Program-made: the position numbers and the translations under genes
Shown: positions 41,811-55,272 of the stretch, piece after piece
Layout: every line of letters begins with the position of its first letter
How positions within the stretch are numbered: position 1 is the stretch's first letter
Notes under the pieces: model-generated
The model's input: only the letters and a program-made list of their open reading frames with translations
The model's database searches: none
Told to the model about the DNA's origin: nothing
Assembly (NCBI GenBank): GCA_023333565.1
Contig: JAJKFH010002891.1
Location: 434,001-498,000, forward strand
DNA from: Puffinus mauretanicus
Taxonomy: Eukaryota; Chordata; Aves; Procellariiformes; Procellariidae
Length of the DNA: 64,000 nucleotides
Direction: 5' to 3'

Positions 41811-44800
41811 CCCCTTTTCATTAGACATATCAGTAATACATGCAGGTTTCTGGTAGCTGTTTCTGTTTTTTTTTGCTTTTGAGTCTCTTCTGCAAAACGA
41901 TAGCTTAGGCCACCATCTGCTTTCATCGAATTTTCCAATTGGATCTCCAGTTCTCCTTAATCACTGGTTTACTTCCACGTTATTTAAGAAGTTATGTTTT
42001 TAATTTTTTTTTGTTCTTTAGTATTTTCAAGAATATTTTTTACTCTTCCGTAATACTATTAATAATAGGCTATAATAAGGGAAGCCTAGTAATAAAAACA
42101 ATATAAATATGATTTCTGTTGTAGGTATTTACCTTTCTGAAGATCTGTAGGATTGTACAATTGCATAGGAAATGATCTGTGAACTCAGAATTATTCTCCT
42201 TTTCTGGGAAATGGCTTGTGATACATGAGTAAAGAGAAATTTGAAATTCAAATGTAAATAAACTTTTTTTTGATATTTCTTGTGGTTTAAAATATTTTAT
42301 TCTACTTCAAAGACATGAATAAATAATAATAGCCCATAATTCTGTCTGAGGCAGAAAAATACTGTTTCCATAACTTTTCTTTAAAGTGAGTATAGTTTGC
42401 ATTTATTCATCTTACTTTGCATTTGCATTGTTCATCTGAGAATCCTGCAATGCTGTATAAAGAGGACTAGCTCCTTTCAAAGAGAAAAATCTGAAGATAT
42501 CAAGATACGTGACTCTCTTAAGCAAGTAGCAGTTAGATTACAGTTTTCAGTCCAAGTTCACTTTAATCAATCTTCCTCTTATTATCAAGAGACAGCAAAT
42601 CAGAGAGAGCTAAAAGGCATATGGCAGATGCTTTTTGATTGGAATGACATGGGGATTGCTGGCTCGGTAAAAGTGCAGTATCATGGTTCAATCTGGGTGA
42701 CTCGTCAGAAATTAAAATCAAGTGTCATAGTGTCTTGCTAAACTAATTGATATTACAGGAAACATCAGCTGTAACTGCTTTATTTTATTTCAGTGCATGA
42801 AATATAATGACACTGCATCGCAGTGCAATATATAAATCACTGTGTAGAAACAATAAAATATTGGCTACTGTCAGTAGTGCTAAGGAGACACAAATTCATG
42901 ATCTTGTCACTGAAATGGTACGCAGTCTCTTACTACAGATTTCATATAATCGTAGTAAGAAGTTTTATGTCTAGGAGTCAAGCTCTGCTGACAGTCGTTT
43001 GGTTTTCATACACAAGTCTTTTGCTTGATTCAATAATACTGTGTTTTTCTGAGAACGGTTGTAGGAGATAATCAGCCCATCTTTGCTTATTTCTTCAACT
43101 GAGAAATGAGAATTGCTATGAATAATTCTGGGATAGTTGCTGCAGAATAAATGGTAAGCTTTCCTGTTGAGATCTTTTCCTATTTGGAAAGATCATAGAT
43201 TTTTAGATCATATAATTCCCATCAAGAAAAACTACCCGGTAAGTTTTAGGAGACACAATTAACTAGAAATGTTTCATGGATTTGAAGCCAGCCTGGAAAG
43301 TGGGACTCAATAGATGGAGAGAGTTCAACTTGAACTCTGTGTAAGGTTCTTGATGTCATTGTCATTATTTTTTTGAAGTACAGAATGTGAAAAATACTTT
43401 TTTGAAAGGGCACATGACAGAATTTATTTTGATACTTCTTTGGTATCACCCATTCTTTCAACAGTTCATTCACTTTTATATAAGTCGCTTTGTGGTGTCT
43501 CCAGTGTTAATAGAGCAGACTTTTTATGTTAATTTTCTTGACATGAGTGTGAATAGGTAATTATGAATTGAACATGTTGTAGCGGTTGGTTTTAAATGAA
43601 ATGAGGATTGAAAGGATGGTCAATCAGCACTCGGAAAGACATTGTGTTTGAAATAAATCCACTGAAGCTCCTTTAGCTTGAAGTGCTTTGTTTTGGATTG
43701 TTTTATATACTGTTCGAGTAGTGAAACATGTTGTGTGCTTCCTACTGTATAAACTGCACACATCAGTGATAACTTCATTTGAGTCTGAGGAAGGAGTAGA
43801 ATTAACATTTGCTCCTTTCATCCTTTAATATTCTATTAAAATACATTTTGCAGTGTAGATGTATACTTTTAATAATTTACTTAATGGTACTTTTAAATAT
43901 GTCATCAACAGACAGCTTTTTAAATGTATGTAGTAAATGAACATAGCATTCAGGCAAAATCTTCAGCTTCAAGCATTTTCAGAAGGAAATTATTTAGCTT
44001 TAAAACTGCTGTACTGGGAAATGTTGTAAAGTATTTTTACAAGTTAGGAATAATCAAGAAAGTGATGAGAAGTGAAGTTAAGCCAAACGACAAATTAGTT
44101 CTCCATTCATTACTGATGAGTAGAGATAAACAGCTTCTTCAACTCCATGCTGCTATATGTTGTATTTATAACATACAGAATGTTCCTTCTACTTATTTTT
44201 TTTTTCTCCTTCAAAGTCTCCTAATTTTATTACTTCCAAAGTGTTTCAGTAGCTGTGTTATATCCCTGTTAATACAAGTATTGGTGTACATTTTTAAGCT
44301 GCTCTGTGAATCAGTCCTGTTTTGTGTAACGTAGAAAGAGATACATTTTAAATGTTGTTTTTCTCACATTGGACCTTATCCTCATGCTTTGAAAACATGT
44401 ACATCTGGCACGGTCTTTTGCATTAGACTCTCACTGTCATTGTGAATGTTCATGAAATTTATTTCCTTTTTTGCCTTGATCGTTTTTCCAATATAAAAAG
44501 AAGACCAGCAATATACATTTCACAGTTATTGGCCCATGGGTGGGTTTAGCTAAGGCCTGTGTTCTAATCTTTTTAAGCTAATAATAGGTCCAAACTGGCA
44601 TTTGTTTTTTGCCTTAAGAAAACTTTTATTTGAGAATATTAATGAAATCAGAGAATATAAATAACAGTGCCAGTTCTCAGATTTGATGCTTTCTGGTGCA
44701 GTATCTTCCCTTGGATCTTAAACTGATGGTCATTAACTGACAACTTGGCTGTCTGTAACAATTCCATTTATCTAAATTTAAGTTTAAATCTCCCGGCATA

Positions 44801-47800
44801 TATACATTTCCAGCAGTTAAAAGTGTTTGCGGACAACCACCGCACGAAGATAACCTTCAGGATAAAAGTTACTCATAAATATGCTAATACTAATAAAACT
44901 GTTTATTACTTTTTTATTCATATGAGAAAATTTGCATTAAGATAAACTTTATCTCATATTTGCTGCTTTTCTGTTCATTGTGTGAAATAAAGAAGAAAAA
45001 AACTGTGAAGCTGAACTTTAACTGGTAAGGAAAAGAGGAGAAACCTTTTTGATCAGGGTAGAATAGGAGTAACCATCCATTTTCTGTTGCCTAAATTTCT
45101 GCATCTGGACAGGATAAAAAAAGTTTATTAAATTTAAATGTATGTGAACAATGGAATAATAATGAAAACTATACAAATGGTAATACTTGTGTATTTACGG
45201 AAAATACAGTATTTGCTTATTTATATTCTAGGTTTCGCTTGTAACTTTGTCTATACTAATAAAATTTTGTACAGCATTTCAAGCTTCACGTGCTCAGGAT
45301 AACTGATGAACCTATTTATTTATATTCATACAGTGTGTCTCTGTATGCCTGTATTGTAAATAGTCTGTGACTTTGTAGTTTATGTCTGTGTAATGGTATA
45401 CACAGACATATTCATCATGAGGTTTGTTTTCATATTTCTTTCAACTCATTGTAATTACTGCCTTGTGCTAGGCTTTTTAAATGAATGCACTCCTGTTTCA
45501 TCTTCCCATCCTGTGAATTTAATAGGACGCTAAGGCCTTAAAAAATTAAAATCATCCTTTACTAGCTACTTCTATTCCTCTACTTCTTTTGTGTGCCTGT
45601 CTTCCTAAAGAGACATAACATTTGCGTGTTTGTTTTGATGTTTATCCTTAGAATAGAGGAGAATTCTCATACTTAATGTGAGTTTAACAGACTTTTTTCT
45701 TGTAGTATTTGTGCTAGACAAGCATGTTCTTAATCTCAAAGTATAAAGCATCTTGGGATACTTCAGGGACATTTTGTACCTGCACATCTTCTTCTTGAAT
45801 TACTGTTTCATTTGGGATTTTGAAAACAGATGCCTCCCTCCTTTCCAAGGAATGAATTGCAGCTTATGTAACAGGTTTTCCTTTTTTTCTAACTAATCAC
45901 TTATACTTTGAAATATGTAGCTTGGAACACATATATTTTTAATAATAATTTAAAACCAAAACAAAATAACCTAAATTTGAAAGGTTGTGAGGGTTTTATA
46001 AAAAATTATTTAGTGTCCTGTTTTGACCGTCAGAAACTCCAGTCACATCTGAAAACTAGGGCCAACAGATGACAGATAATTTTTAGTTGGAACACCAGCT
46101 CTGTTTCTGGAACACAGTGTATTTGATTCTGAACTCCAGCCTGGTGCGTTGGCTTTTCTTTCAGCTATACCAGTGCTCCAAATTTACAGTTTTATGTAAT
46201 TCATTTTTATGCACTGAACCATGCATGTTTAGTTTTCTTCCTCCTCTTCTTTTCCTCTTTTACTGAGGTGTAAAGAGGGAAGCAGGTCCTATATATATGC
46301 TATATATTAATACATGTAGATTATTCCTTAGAATAGGAATAAAACGCAACATTCCAAGGATAATAGGGGAGCAATTGCTACAGCTCACACTTTATGTTGT
46401 GATATGTTAGTATAAAGAATGTATTCTTACTGGCAATATATTACTGAACATTTTCTGGTATTTGGTTATGAATCAAATACTACAGAACAGTGATGAAGCA
46501 TAACAGTAAAATTCTTCAGATGTAGGTGGAACATTCTTGAAAGGAGACTCTCATCCTGATCCTGGTGGGATGGGGAGGGGAAGAGATTTCAGATCATTAA
46601 AACTGATCAAATTAGAATAGTTACCAGGTAAATATATTTGGTAGTAAAAAAATTGGAAAAACTTATTTGGTGTTTACCTACTTGTAACCGTGAAGTTTTG
46701 TTAATGTTTGTGACACCCTACCAAAGCTGAGCAGTGTTCGGTGCACGGGCTGGGTGTACATGCTTCCGTTAGCAACTGCAGCGTAGGGCTGAAGGCATAG
46801 CAAGTGACGGTGATTAACATTTAACCATCGCAAATAGAAAGAAGACTGAAAAGGCAGCATTACCATTCTGGTTTTGTGTTGACGAGGAAGAAATGCTGTA
46901 ACTATCCTCAACAGGAACCTGTATTTCTCCCTGCTTCAGTGGAATAGCCATAGATGTCACAGGCCCTCCCTAATGCATATTTTTAAGGGTGGACCATGTG
47001 CATTTTAAAGTGAATAATTACACCAACCTAATTTATGTATAAAAAGTTTCACTAATAGCGAAAGGAAAAACAGTTTTCTGGATACTCAGACATTGCTAAT
47101 AAAACTTATATCTGATTTTGATTTTCTTTTCAATTTGCCATTGGCACTGGCTTGAATTCACTTCACTTAATTGGAGGCTCTTCACCGACGTGCATAGGTT
47201 AGGACTGATTGCCCTAGATGCTCTAAAATCAGTGGAGAGAGATGTGTCTCCAGGGCTCGAAGTTGAGTAGGATGAATCTCGCTTCTCTGCATAGCAGTGG
47301 AAGAAATTTAGTGTGTCTGTTTTCCCATTCACCAAGGAAGGTAACTTTTCCATGTACCTTTTGTGAGATTTGGTGTTTGTCAAGTCCTAGGCTGTCCTGT
47401 AAAAAGATAATTTCTAGAAATGTAAAACATACTTTTTTTTTTTTTAAAGTAAATTTCACTGATTTCTTACAGGGGCATATTTGTAGATTTTTTTAAAGTT
47501 TAGCCTGTGTAACTGCAAAATAAGAAAATTTTACTTTTGTATTGTGTGAGAAGTTCTGTATAATGTTCATGTGTCAAATATATTTTTTTGAATGAAAATG
47601 CTTGTAAAATACAATTGTGGCACGTGCTTTTAAAGTATTTCAGCAGGAAGATTAATGTTTCTTTGCCAACTGTAATAAAAACATAGTTCCAATAGTGGTG
47701 TCTCCTTCTTTAAAATATAAAGTAGCTAATGAGAACTAATATTGCAATTTATGCAATAAAATTGTTAAAGGGAGTTAAACAGATGAGTATTACCAGCCTG

Positions 47801-48371
47801 AAGCATTCGAAACTCACAGGTCATGCCCAGAATACAGTCTTGAATTTGCTTTTAAAATCAAGAGCTTAGAAAAGCCAAACAAATCTAACCTCTGTTCTTT
47901 TTATTTGGATTTTGTGATCTGAGAGCAGTGTTCACATTTGCAATTTTTTTTTATAATCGAGAGGAATAAAAAAAACCCCAACAAACAAAACCTTAAAAAA
48001 TTGAGCACTGGTCTCAAACAGTCATATAGTCATATGGACTCCATGAACTGATGCTTAAAAAAAAAAAAAGCATCTTGGGACTTTCTGTAAAACTGCCATA
48101 TTTTTATTTCTTTTTTGGGACTTAGAGGGGGTAAAAAAAAAAGTATGAGGCAAAAGCAAAAAATGGCAGAATGGAAAGAATTTTCTCTCTGGGGAATTAT
48201 TCATCCTCCATGAATACTGGATCCTCAGGGTTGATGCTCTACAGCTGCTCTGCTCACATATTAATAAAAGAATTGCCATTCTTTTTTTCTTAGACAGGAC
48301 TTTAAGCAGGTAAAAATGCATTAGCTTTTGTTGCACTTTCTGGCCTTCTCTGGCTGAGTAAGCTATTTATA

Positions 48372-48411
48372 TAGTAGTGATAGTAGTAGTAGTAGCAGTA
48401 GTAGTAGCAGT
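48372..48411 (+). repeat. (TAG)n microsatellite, interrupted
   Basis: About twelve TAG/CAG triplets, interrupted by TGA and CAG. It is a likely length polymorphism. Confidence 0.9.
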
Positions 48412-48556
48412 CATTGGATAGGTCTCCTGAGGGAATACTGCCACATATAGAGATCCACTTCCATGCATGCTTCTTTCCTTCCTGCATTATTTAGTAGTAG
48501 CCACAGATTGCGGAAATTATTTCTTTCCTCCCCTCTCTCTCCTTTACTGACTTCCC

Positions 48557-48688
48557 ATGAAGGTCAAGGTTGGACGGGGCTCTGAGCAACCTGATCTAGT
48601 TGAAGATGTCCCTGCCCACAGCAGGGGGGTTGGACTAGATGACCTTTGAAGGTCCCTTCCAACCCAAACTATTCTATGATTCTATGAA
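48557..48688 (+). mobile_element. CR1 LINE 3' end, 5'-truncated
   Basis: In sense orientation: AAGGTCAAGGTTGGACGGGG and GCTCTGAGCAACCTGATCTA. Next come the GATGTCCCTGCCCACAGCAG block and GGTTGGACTAGATGACCTTT, then GGTCCCTTCCAACCCAAACT, ending ATTCTATGATTCTATGAA. Conservation of the tail is good. It sits about 1.2 kb upstream of the GABRB2 exon. Confidence 0.95.
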
Positions 48689-49427
48689 AATGTTCATATC
48701 TTGCATGCTTTTCTCTGTTATACAGTGCTAGAAATTAGTTTGTGAGATGTAGTCACCATAGCTAATTATTTGTTCTAAGTTAGGTGGGATTTTGTGTTTT
48801 CAAATGCCTCAGACTGATGCATAGATATAGACTTTCATACTCTGACATGGCTGAATCCTGGGGTTGCTGATAATTGCAGCAGCTTTTGTTGACATTCTGT
48901 TGAAAGCAATCTTTTGTAAGCTAACAGTTCTCACTATTTAATGAAGTTCGTGTTAAATACGAATTCTAAATCAAAATAGTCTGAGGCCTGATTATGACTT
49001 CTGTAGAACAAGCAAAACAAAATATTGTTTTTAGAATATTCCCCCTTTTTGTATTCCTTCAGTATTGTTTTACAGCCCTTGACCCAGGGCTGTGATCAGA
49101 TATACAGCTCCTTTGTGTATTATTTATGGAGTTTTTTTAGTATAGACCTAATGTATAATGAATTTTTTCCTATGTATAACAAGTCTTACAAAAATATGAT
49201 TTTTGTAATTACATTGTTCTCTAAAACACCAAAAGATCAAAACATCTCCAAAGTACTGTACATTAGTGGCCTGCATCAAGACAAAGCAAGTCTCATAATA
49301 CTGCAAATATTTATCCAGATGCTTAATTGTGCTCTCTGAAGTGTTCCAGTGAAGTAACCAGAGTTACTTCATCTGTAAAATTAAGTAGAAGACTAAGACT
49401 CTGTAGCATAGAAACCTCGGAGACTTC

Positions 49428-49565
49428 CCACTGATTTCAGTGCCCAGGGGAAAGTTAACAGACTTTGAAGAGATTTTAATTTAGAGAAGTGTTTGGGTAG
49501 TAGCTGCAACCTCAGAGACACAAGGCCTGAATCAGAGCTCTATTGAATACAATGGAGACCATGAG
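49428..49565. repeat. Possible ancient amniote repeat just upstream of the exon
   Basis: AAGGCCTGAATCAGAGCTCT followed by ATTGAATACAATGGAGA, and upstream GACTTCCCACTGATTTCAGT, resemble two facing arms of old reptile-bird repeats. As I recall, these are built on 'ggcctgatccaaagcccattgaagtcaatgg'. The match is by memory and is diverged. Confidence 0.35.
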
Positions 49566-49850
49566 ATGAAAATCAGATCTGTGAATGTTCCTGTTTTCTA
49601 GAACTCCCAGGCTTGAAAAGTGCTACAGAAATTGCAGACTGTTAAGCATCTACAAAATTTTTACCATTTTGTTTTTAAATATTGAAATGACTCCCAAGTC
49701 ATTCATAAAATGTAAATACTCCATCTTTTCTCTCTCTCTTATTTCTGTTATTAAGTATAAACAAGATGTTCAGTACTGTAAAAATAAATAAATCTACTTA
49801 TGGAAATTCTTTAAGAACAGTCACAATGAATAAATGTGTATTTGCATTTC

Positions 49851-51365
<1,515 letters not shown>

Positions 51366-51660
51366 AACATGGCTACCTAAATGGAACTCAGATGTCTAAA
51401 ACTAAGTCCTAAGCTGTCCTAGGGCTTCAGGCTTAACGCTTTTGGCATTTGACTTCAATTTTCACACCCAAACCTGAAAATTTCCAGGGTGATAAAGTTT
51501 AGCCAGTCACTTGTGCCCAGAAGTGCCTCTCTCAGGGCAGGTGGCTTCTAGCTCTTAGGTAGAAACCATTCTCCTTGAAACTGAGAGAGACTAGATCAGT
51601 GCTCTCGCCACTATGCTGGAGTCAGGCTTCAGATGCCTCCTGTCTGTATGGTCCCTGGAC
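51366..51660 (-). mobile_element. Probable ancient tRNA-derived SINE relic, antisense
   Basis: TCAGTGCTCTCGCCACTATG (51598 onward) resembles the reverse complement of the 'agagcactggcctgg' A-box region of CORE-SINEs. The flanking sequence is GC-richer than the intron. It also holds old-repeat phrases such as GGCTACCTAAATGGAACTCA and CCTGAAAATTTCCAGGGTG. The boundaries are soft and the family is not certain. Confidence 0.45.
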
Positions 51661-52125
51661 TCTTGCAGTCTGTGCCAGATGGTGATTCACCTCCAGAAAA
51701 GGGGCGTGAAACCGAAAATGTTCACTTAGGAGGTACTTCATGGTTTCGAGGCACTCTCCTAATGTGCAAGATGCTGATTTCATCCTTCATTGTAGAAGCT
51801 AGAACATCTTCTACTTGGTGGAAAAGATCTGGGCTTTTCCTGGCTCCTTAGCTTCCTCTATGTTTAAGAAATAGCACTGCCTTTTATGGCTGGCAGATTA
51901 TTTTTGTACTTAAAAAGTAAAGGAAGAAAAATAAAGGCCTGTGGTAGCTACTAAAAGAAATAAAATTAACTAGCTACATCTTGTACATAGCAGAAATATG
52001 CCTTCTTGAAGTATGACCACAATAGGAAAGTATGTAAGTGAATTTAAGAGCAGGAGCATGGTAATTTTTATGAAACATGAGACGAGGTAGAGAATTTTGT
52101 TAAAACATGCAAAAATAATATTCTG

Positions 52126-52141
52126 CCCCCCGCCCCCCCCC
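52126..52141 (+). repeat. C-rich run (C6 G C9)
   Basis: Sixteen bases of C interrupted by one G. The minus strand is a G run. Confidence 0.9.
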
Positions 52142-54978
52142 GAAACTGAAACTATGTATTTCATTGTTAGATCTGTTACACAGACCAGATATTCTCTTAT
52201 GAATTGTAGAGAAACATTTTGCCATATATAACTAAATGGAATTCATTTTGATTTACAGATTCTGCTCTTTTGTGCTGGTTGTTATATTTACCAATTTATA
52301 TTGTGTCTAATTGTGTTTTCTGTGTGAGAGCAGTTCAGGTTTTGGCATTATGGCTGGGAGCAAATCTGGAGTTTTTATTATTGTTCAATGAAACAACAGA
52401 TACTTGGTTCCTTAAAATGATGAAACTTTTTATTTACAGTAAAGTGAAATATAGAACAACTACTTAACACATATTTGCATTAATGAAGTGAGAGCAATAA
52501 GAGCATAACAAAGTTTTTCATATAGTTTTCAATTTAAGACTCTGAAATCAACACGTTTTTTTTTTTTTTCAGAATAAATTATGAAATAAATATCAAGTTT
52601 AATGTTTTCAATTATTCTGACTTTTTGTTGCTACTTGTGGCAAGTCATTTTCATTCTGATTGCTTAACAATCCATAATAACTTCCATTTTTCAAAATGCT
52701 TGTAAACAGTAAGTAAAGCTCACAAAAAATTGTTCTATAGAAGAATCAAGTAAAAGAAAGATGTTCTTTAGAAACTTTAAAACCATTCATGAAAAACACT
52801 TTTTCTAAGGTTTTGGGTTTTTTTGTTTGTTTCCCGAAAGAAACAAGGTATTGATAGCTTAAAAAAAAATTGGCAACTAAAAGCTTAGATTTACTTTTTT
52901 ATTTTTAACAAATCTGATTTTCACAATTTTTAGGACTGTGTACTTTTTTAATATACTTACATAAGATAACTTTGTCTGAAAATGCTTTGCGTAAAATATT
53001 CTGGACTGCTACAAGAATGAACTTAGTTGTCTTTTTTTAGCTGAATTGGTGTTGGTACTGCTTCATTGTCTTGGGTGAAACCATTCTTCCTTTTTATTGA
53101 GCATATATAGCAAATCAGTTTTAATATCATTTATGATGTGATAAAAAGAAATCTTGTACATGTTTTACTTAAAGCTGTTTAATGTAATTAGATGAAACAT
53201 TATTAATGCGTTGACCATTTATTTCCCAGAGTTATTTTTTTCAATACTTGCAATCACAATATGGTATCCAAAATGGTTTTAGAATAATTCTGTATGTTGT
53301 TTCTATTGTAGAACTTGTACACAGCCCAAAGTAAAGGTGTTAGAAGAATTTTTTCTAGGTCAAGAATTTCAGATCAGGAAATAATTTTCTAGTATTCCGG
53401 TATACCTAGCAATCTCATATTTGTGATTATAAATTCTTACATCCCTTACCTCTACCTGGTACATTTCAAGTGTTCTCTTTGCCCTGTGAGCTGGTACAAG
53501 AGGAATGAAGGATGCGAATTCTGCCTTTGTTCCCTTGTTGTGCTGAAATGAATTGTACACTGAGGGCAGTAACAAGATGACTGTCACCCTGTACTCCCCG
53601 TACCCATCACAAAAGATTAGGGGCTGCAATTGTCGTGGGTCTTACTGCAACTGTGTACTGGAACAGTAAAGTGGGGAAAAATACCTCTTGTTTCTTGGAG
53701 AGGCAGTGTGTTCTGCTATAGAGTCTATGCAATATGAACAGAAACCTGATAGATGAGGACATGGCAAGAAAAGGTCCAGATTTTGACCATAGGATATTCA
53801 TAAAGTCCATTTTGTTTTCTAGTGCAAGAGGGACTAAATAGGCTCTAGTCCTGGGAGGACTGTCAGATTAAAGTTATTAGCTATTATTAGAAATAAACCA
53901 ATTATTATTCTTACTTGCATGGAAATGGGGACCTAGCAATACCAGTTCAATAATAAATTTTTTTCTTTTCGTCATTGTACCTTATACTATACTAAAATCT
54001 GTGAGGGATGGTCTTTGAGATTATTTGCTGCATTTAGAAAGATGCACTTCAGAGTGGGTATGGTAGATAGGTCACCATATAGCTCTCCCCCTCTTATATA
54101 AATTCACACACACACACTCTGTCCTGAGTGTTGGAGGAAACATAACCCTATTTGTTCTTCAAGTGAAAAAAAGAAAATTATGGTTAAGGGTTTTTTCCTA
54201 GATTTTGTGACATATTCAGGTTAAAAAGAAAAAGAAAACATTTAAAGGCACAATAGGTAATGGGTTTGGATGAAGAATTTTTCTTTGGTCTCAGTTATTT
54301 GGATAAGTAAGTTTATTTTAGAGAAGTTTTGACTGCATCTGTGTACATGAATGTCTGTAATGTATATATGCATATCAGAATGTTACACTGTTTGGGTAAG
54401 AACGTGTTGCAAAGGCCTTACTATTATGATTTTGAAAAGAAATATGTCTATTTCTAGCTTTATCTTTTTTTTTTCCAGTTTGTAAGATTTCTATCTGCCT
54501 GTCCTTCTCAGGATGTAGCCTGTTTCCAAGGAGGACTGCAGAGGGGATTGCCAAGGGCAAGAGACAAACCTGAATAACAATATAGGTCTGTCATAGTTGG
54601 ATAATTACCCTCAAAACCCCCTTCTTATATGTCCTAATTATTAATGATCCATGGACAATTTTTTGTGATGAAATGTAGAAGATCCTTCCTCCTCCTCCTT
54701 AAACTCAGCTGAGTAGGTCTCAGAAAGACTTTCTGGCTAAAACGTCTTTCAAACACTGGGATGGATGGGGCAAATACACATGCTGGTAACACAACAGAAT
54801 TATGTGATTGACCATATTTTGCTTTTGCCTTCACTGGACCATGTGGCAATCAATGATATGATTCTAATGTTAAGGTTTCAGTTTTATAGCTTTAAATAGC
54901 TTTAACTATCTATTTCATCTAAAATTAATTCAAAGTTAATGTGATTTGAAGTGTCCACAGTAGTGATATATTTAATGC

Positions 54979-55050
54979 CTGCTTAGTGTTAATTTCCACA
55001 TATCTTAAAAATGTCTGCTTAATATTAATTTCCACATATAATTTAAAAAA
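54979..55050. repeat. 36-bp tandem duplication
   Basis: The unit starting CTGCTTAGTGTTAATTTCCA repeats at 55015 as CTGCTTAATATTAATTTCCA. Similarity continues through the ACATAT and TTAAAAA portion, with a few substitutions. Confidence 0.9.
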
Positions 55051-55214
55051 AAACTGTACACTATTACTGTTCTGAAAATCACTACTATTATTGCTGCATT
55101 AATTTACTTTAGCTTATACTTGCAGTGGCATATTCTTACTTTGAGACACATTCTACTAAATTGAGATTCCTTTAAATATCAGCCTTAAATTTTTGCTTTT
55201 GCCTCCCCATACAT

Positions 55215-55272
55215 CTGTATATAAACATGTGTGTATAAATATATACACATGCACACACATATATACATATGT
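55215..55272. repeat. Alternating purine-pyrimidine tract
   Basis: TATATAAACATGTGTGTATA and following TATACACATGCACACACATA give a near-palindromic TG/CA and TA stretch that could form a cruciform or Z-DNA. Confidence 0.75.

Larger units (their letters stand above)
40780..48556 (+). other. Upstream intron after the solo LTR
   Basis: AT-rich sequence with the T20 tract at 41.8 kb and the TAG repeat at 48.4 kb. The longest open frames (114 codons at 42397-42741, 136 codons at 43924-44334) are low-complexity in character and resemble no family I know. Confidence 0.7.

Noticed and set aside
43924..44334. 136-codon open frame, the longest in the window
   Set aside because: The translation is rich in Leu, Ser and Phe as expected from T-rich DNA, with no family resemblance. 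It looks like a chance frame.
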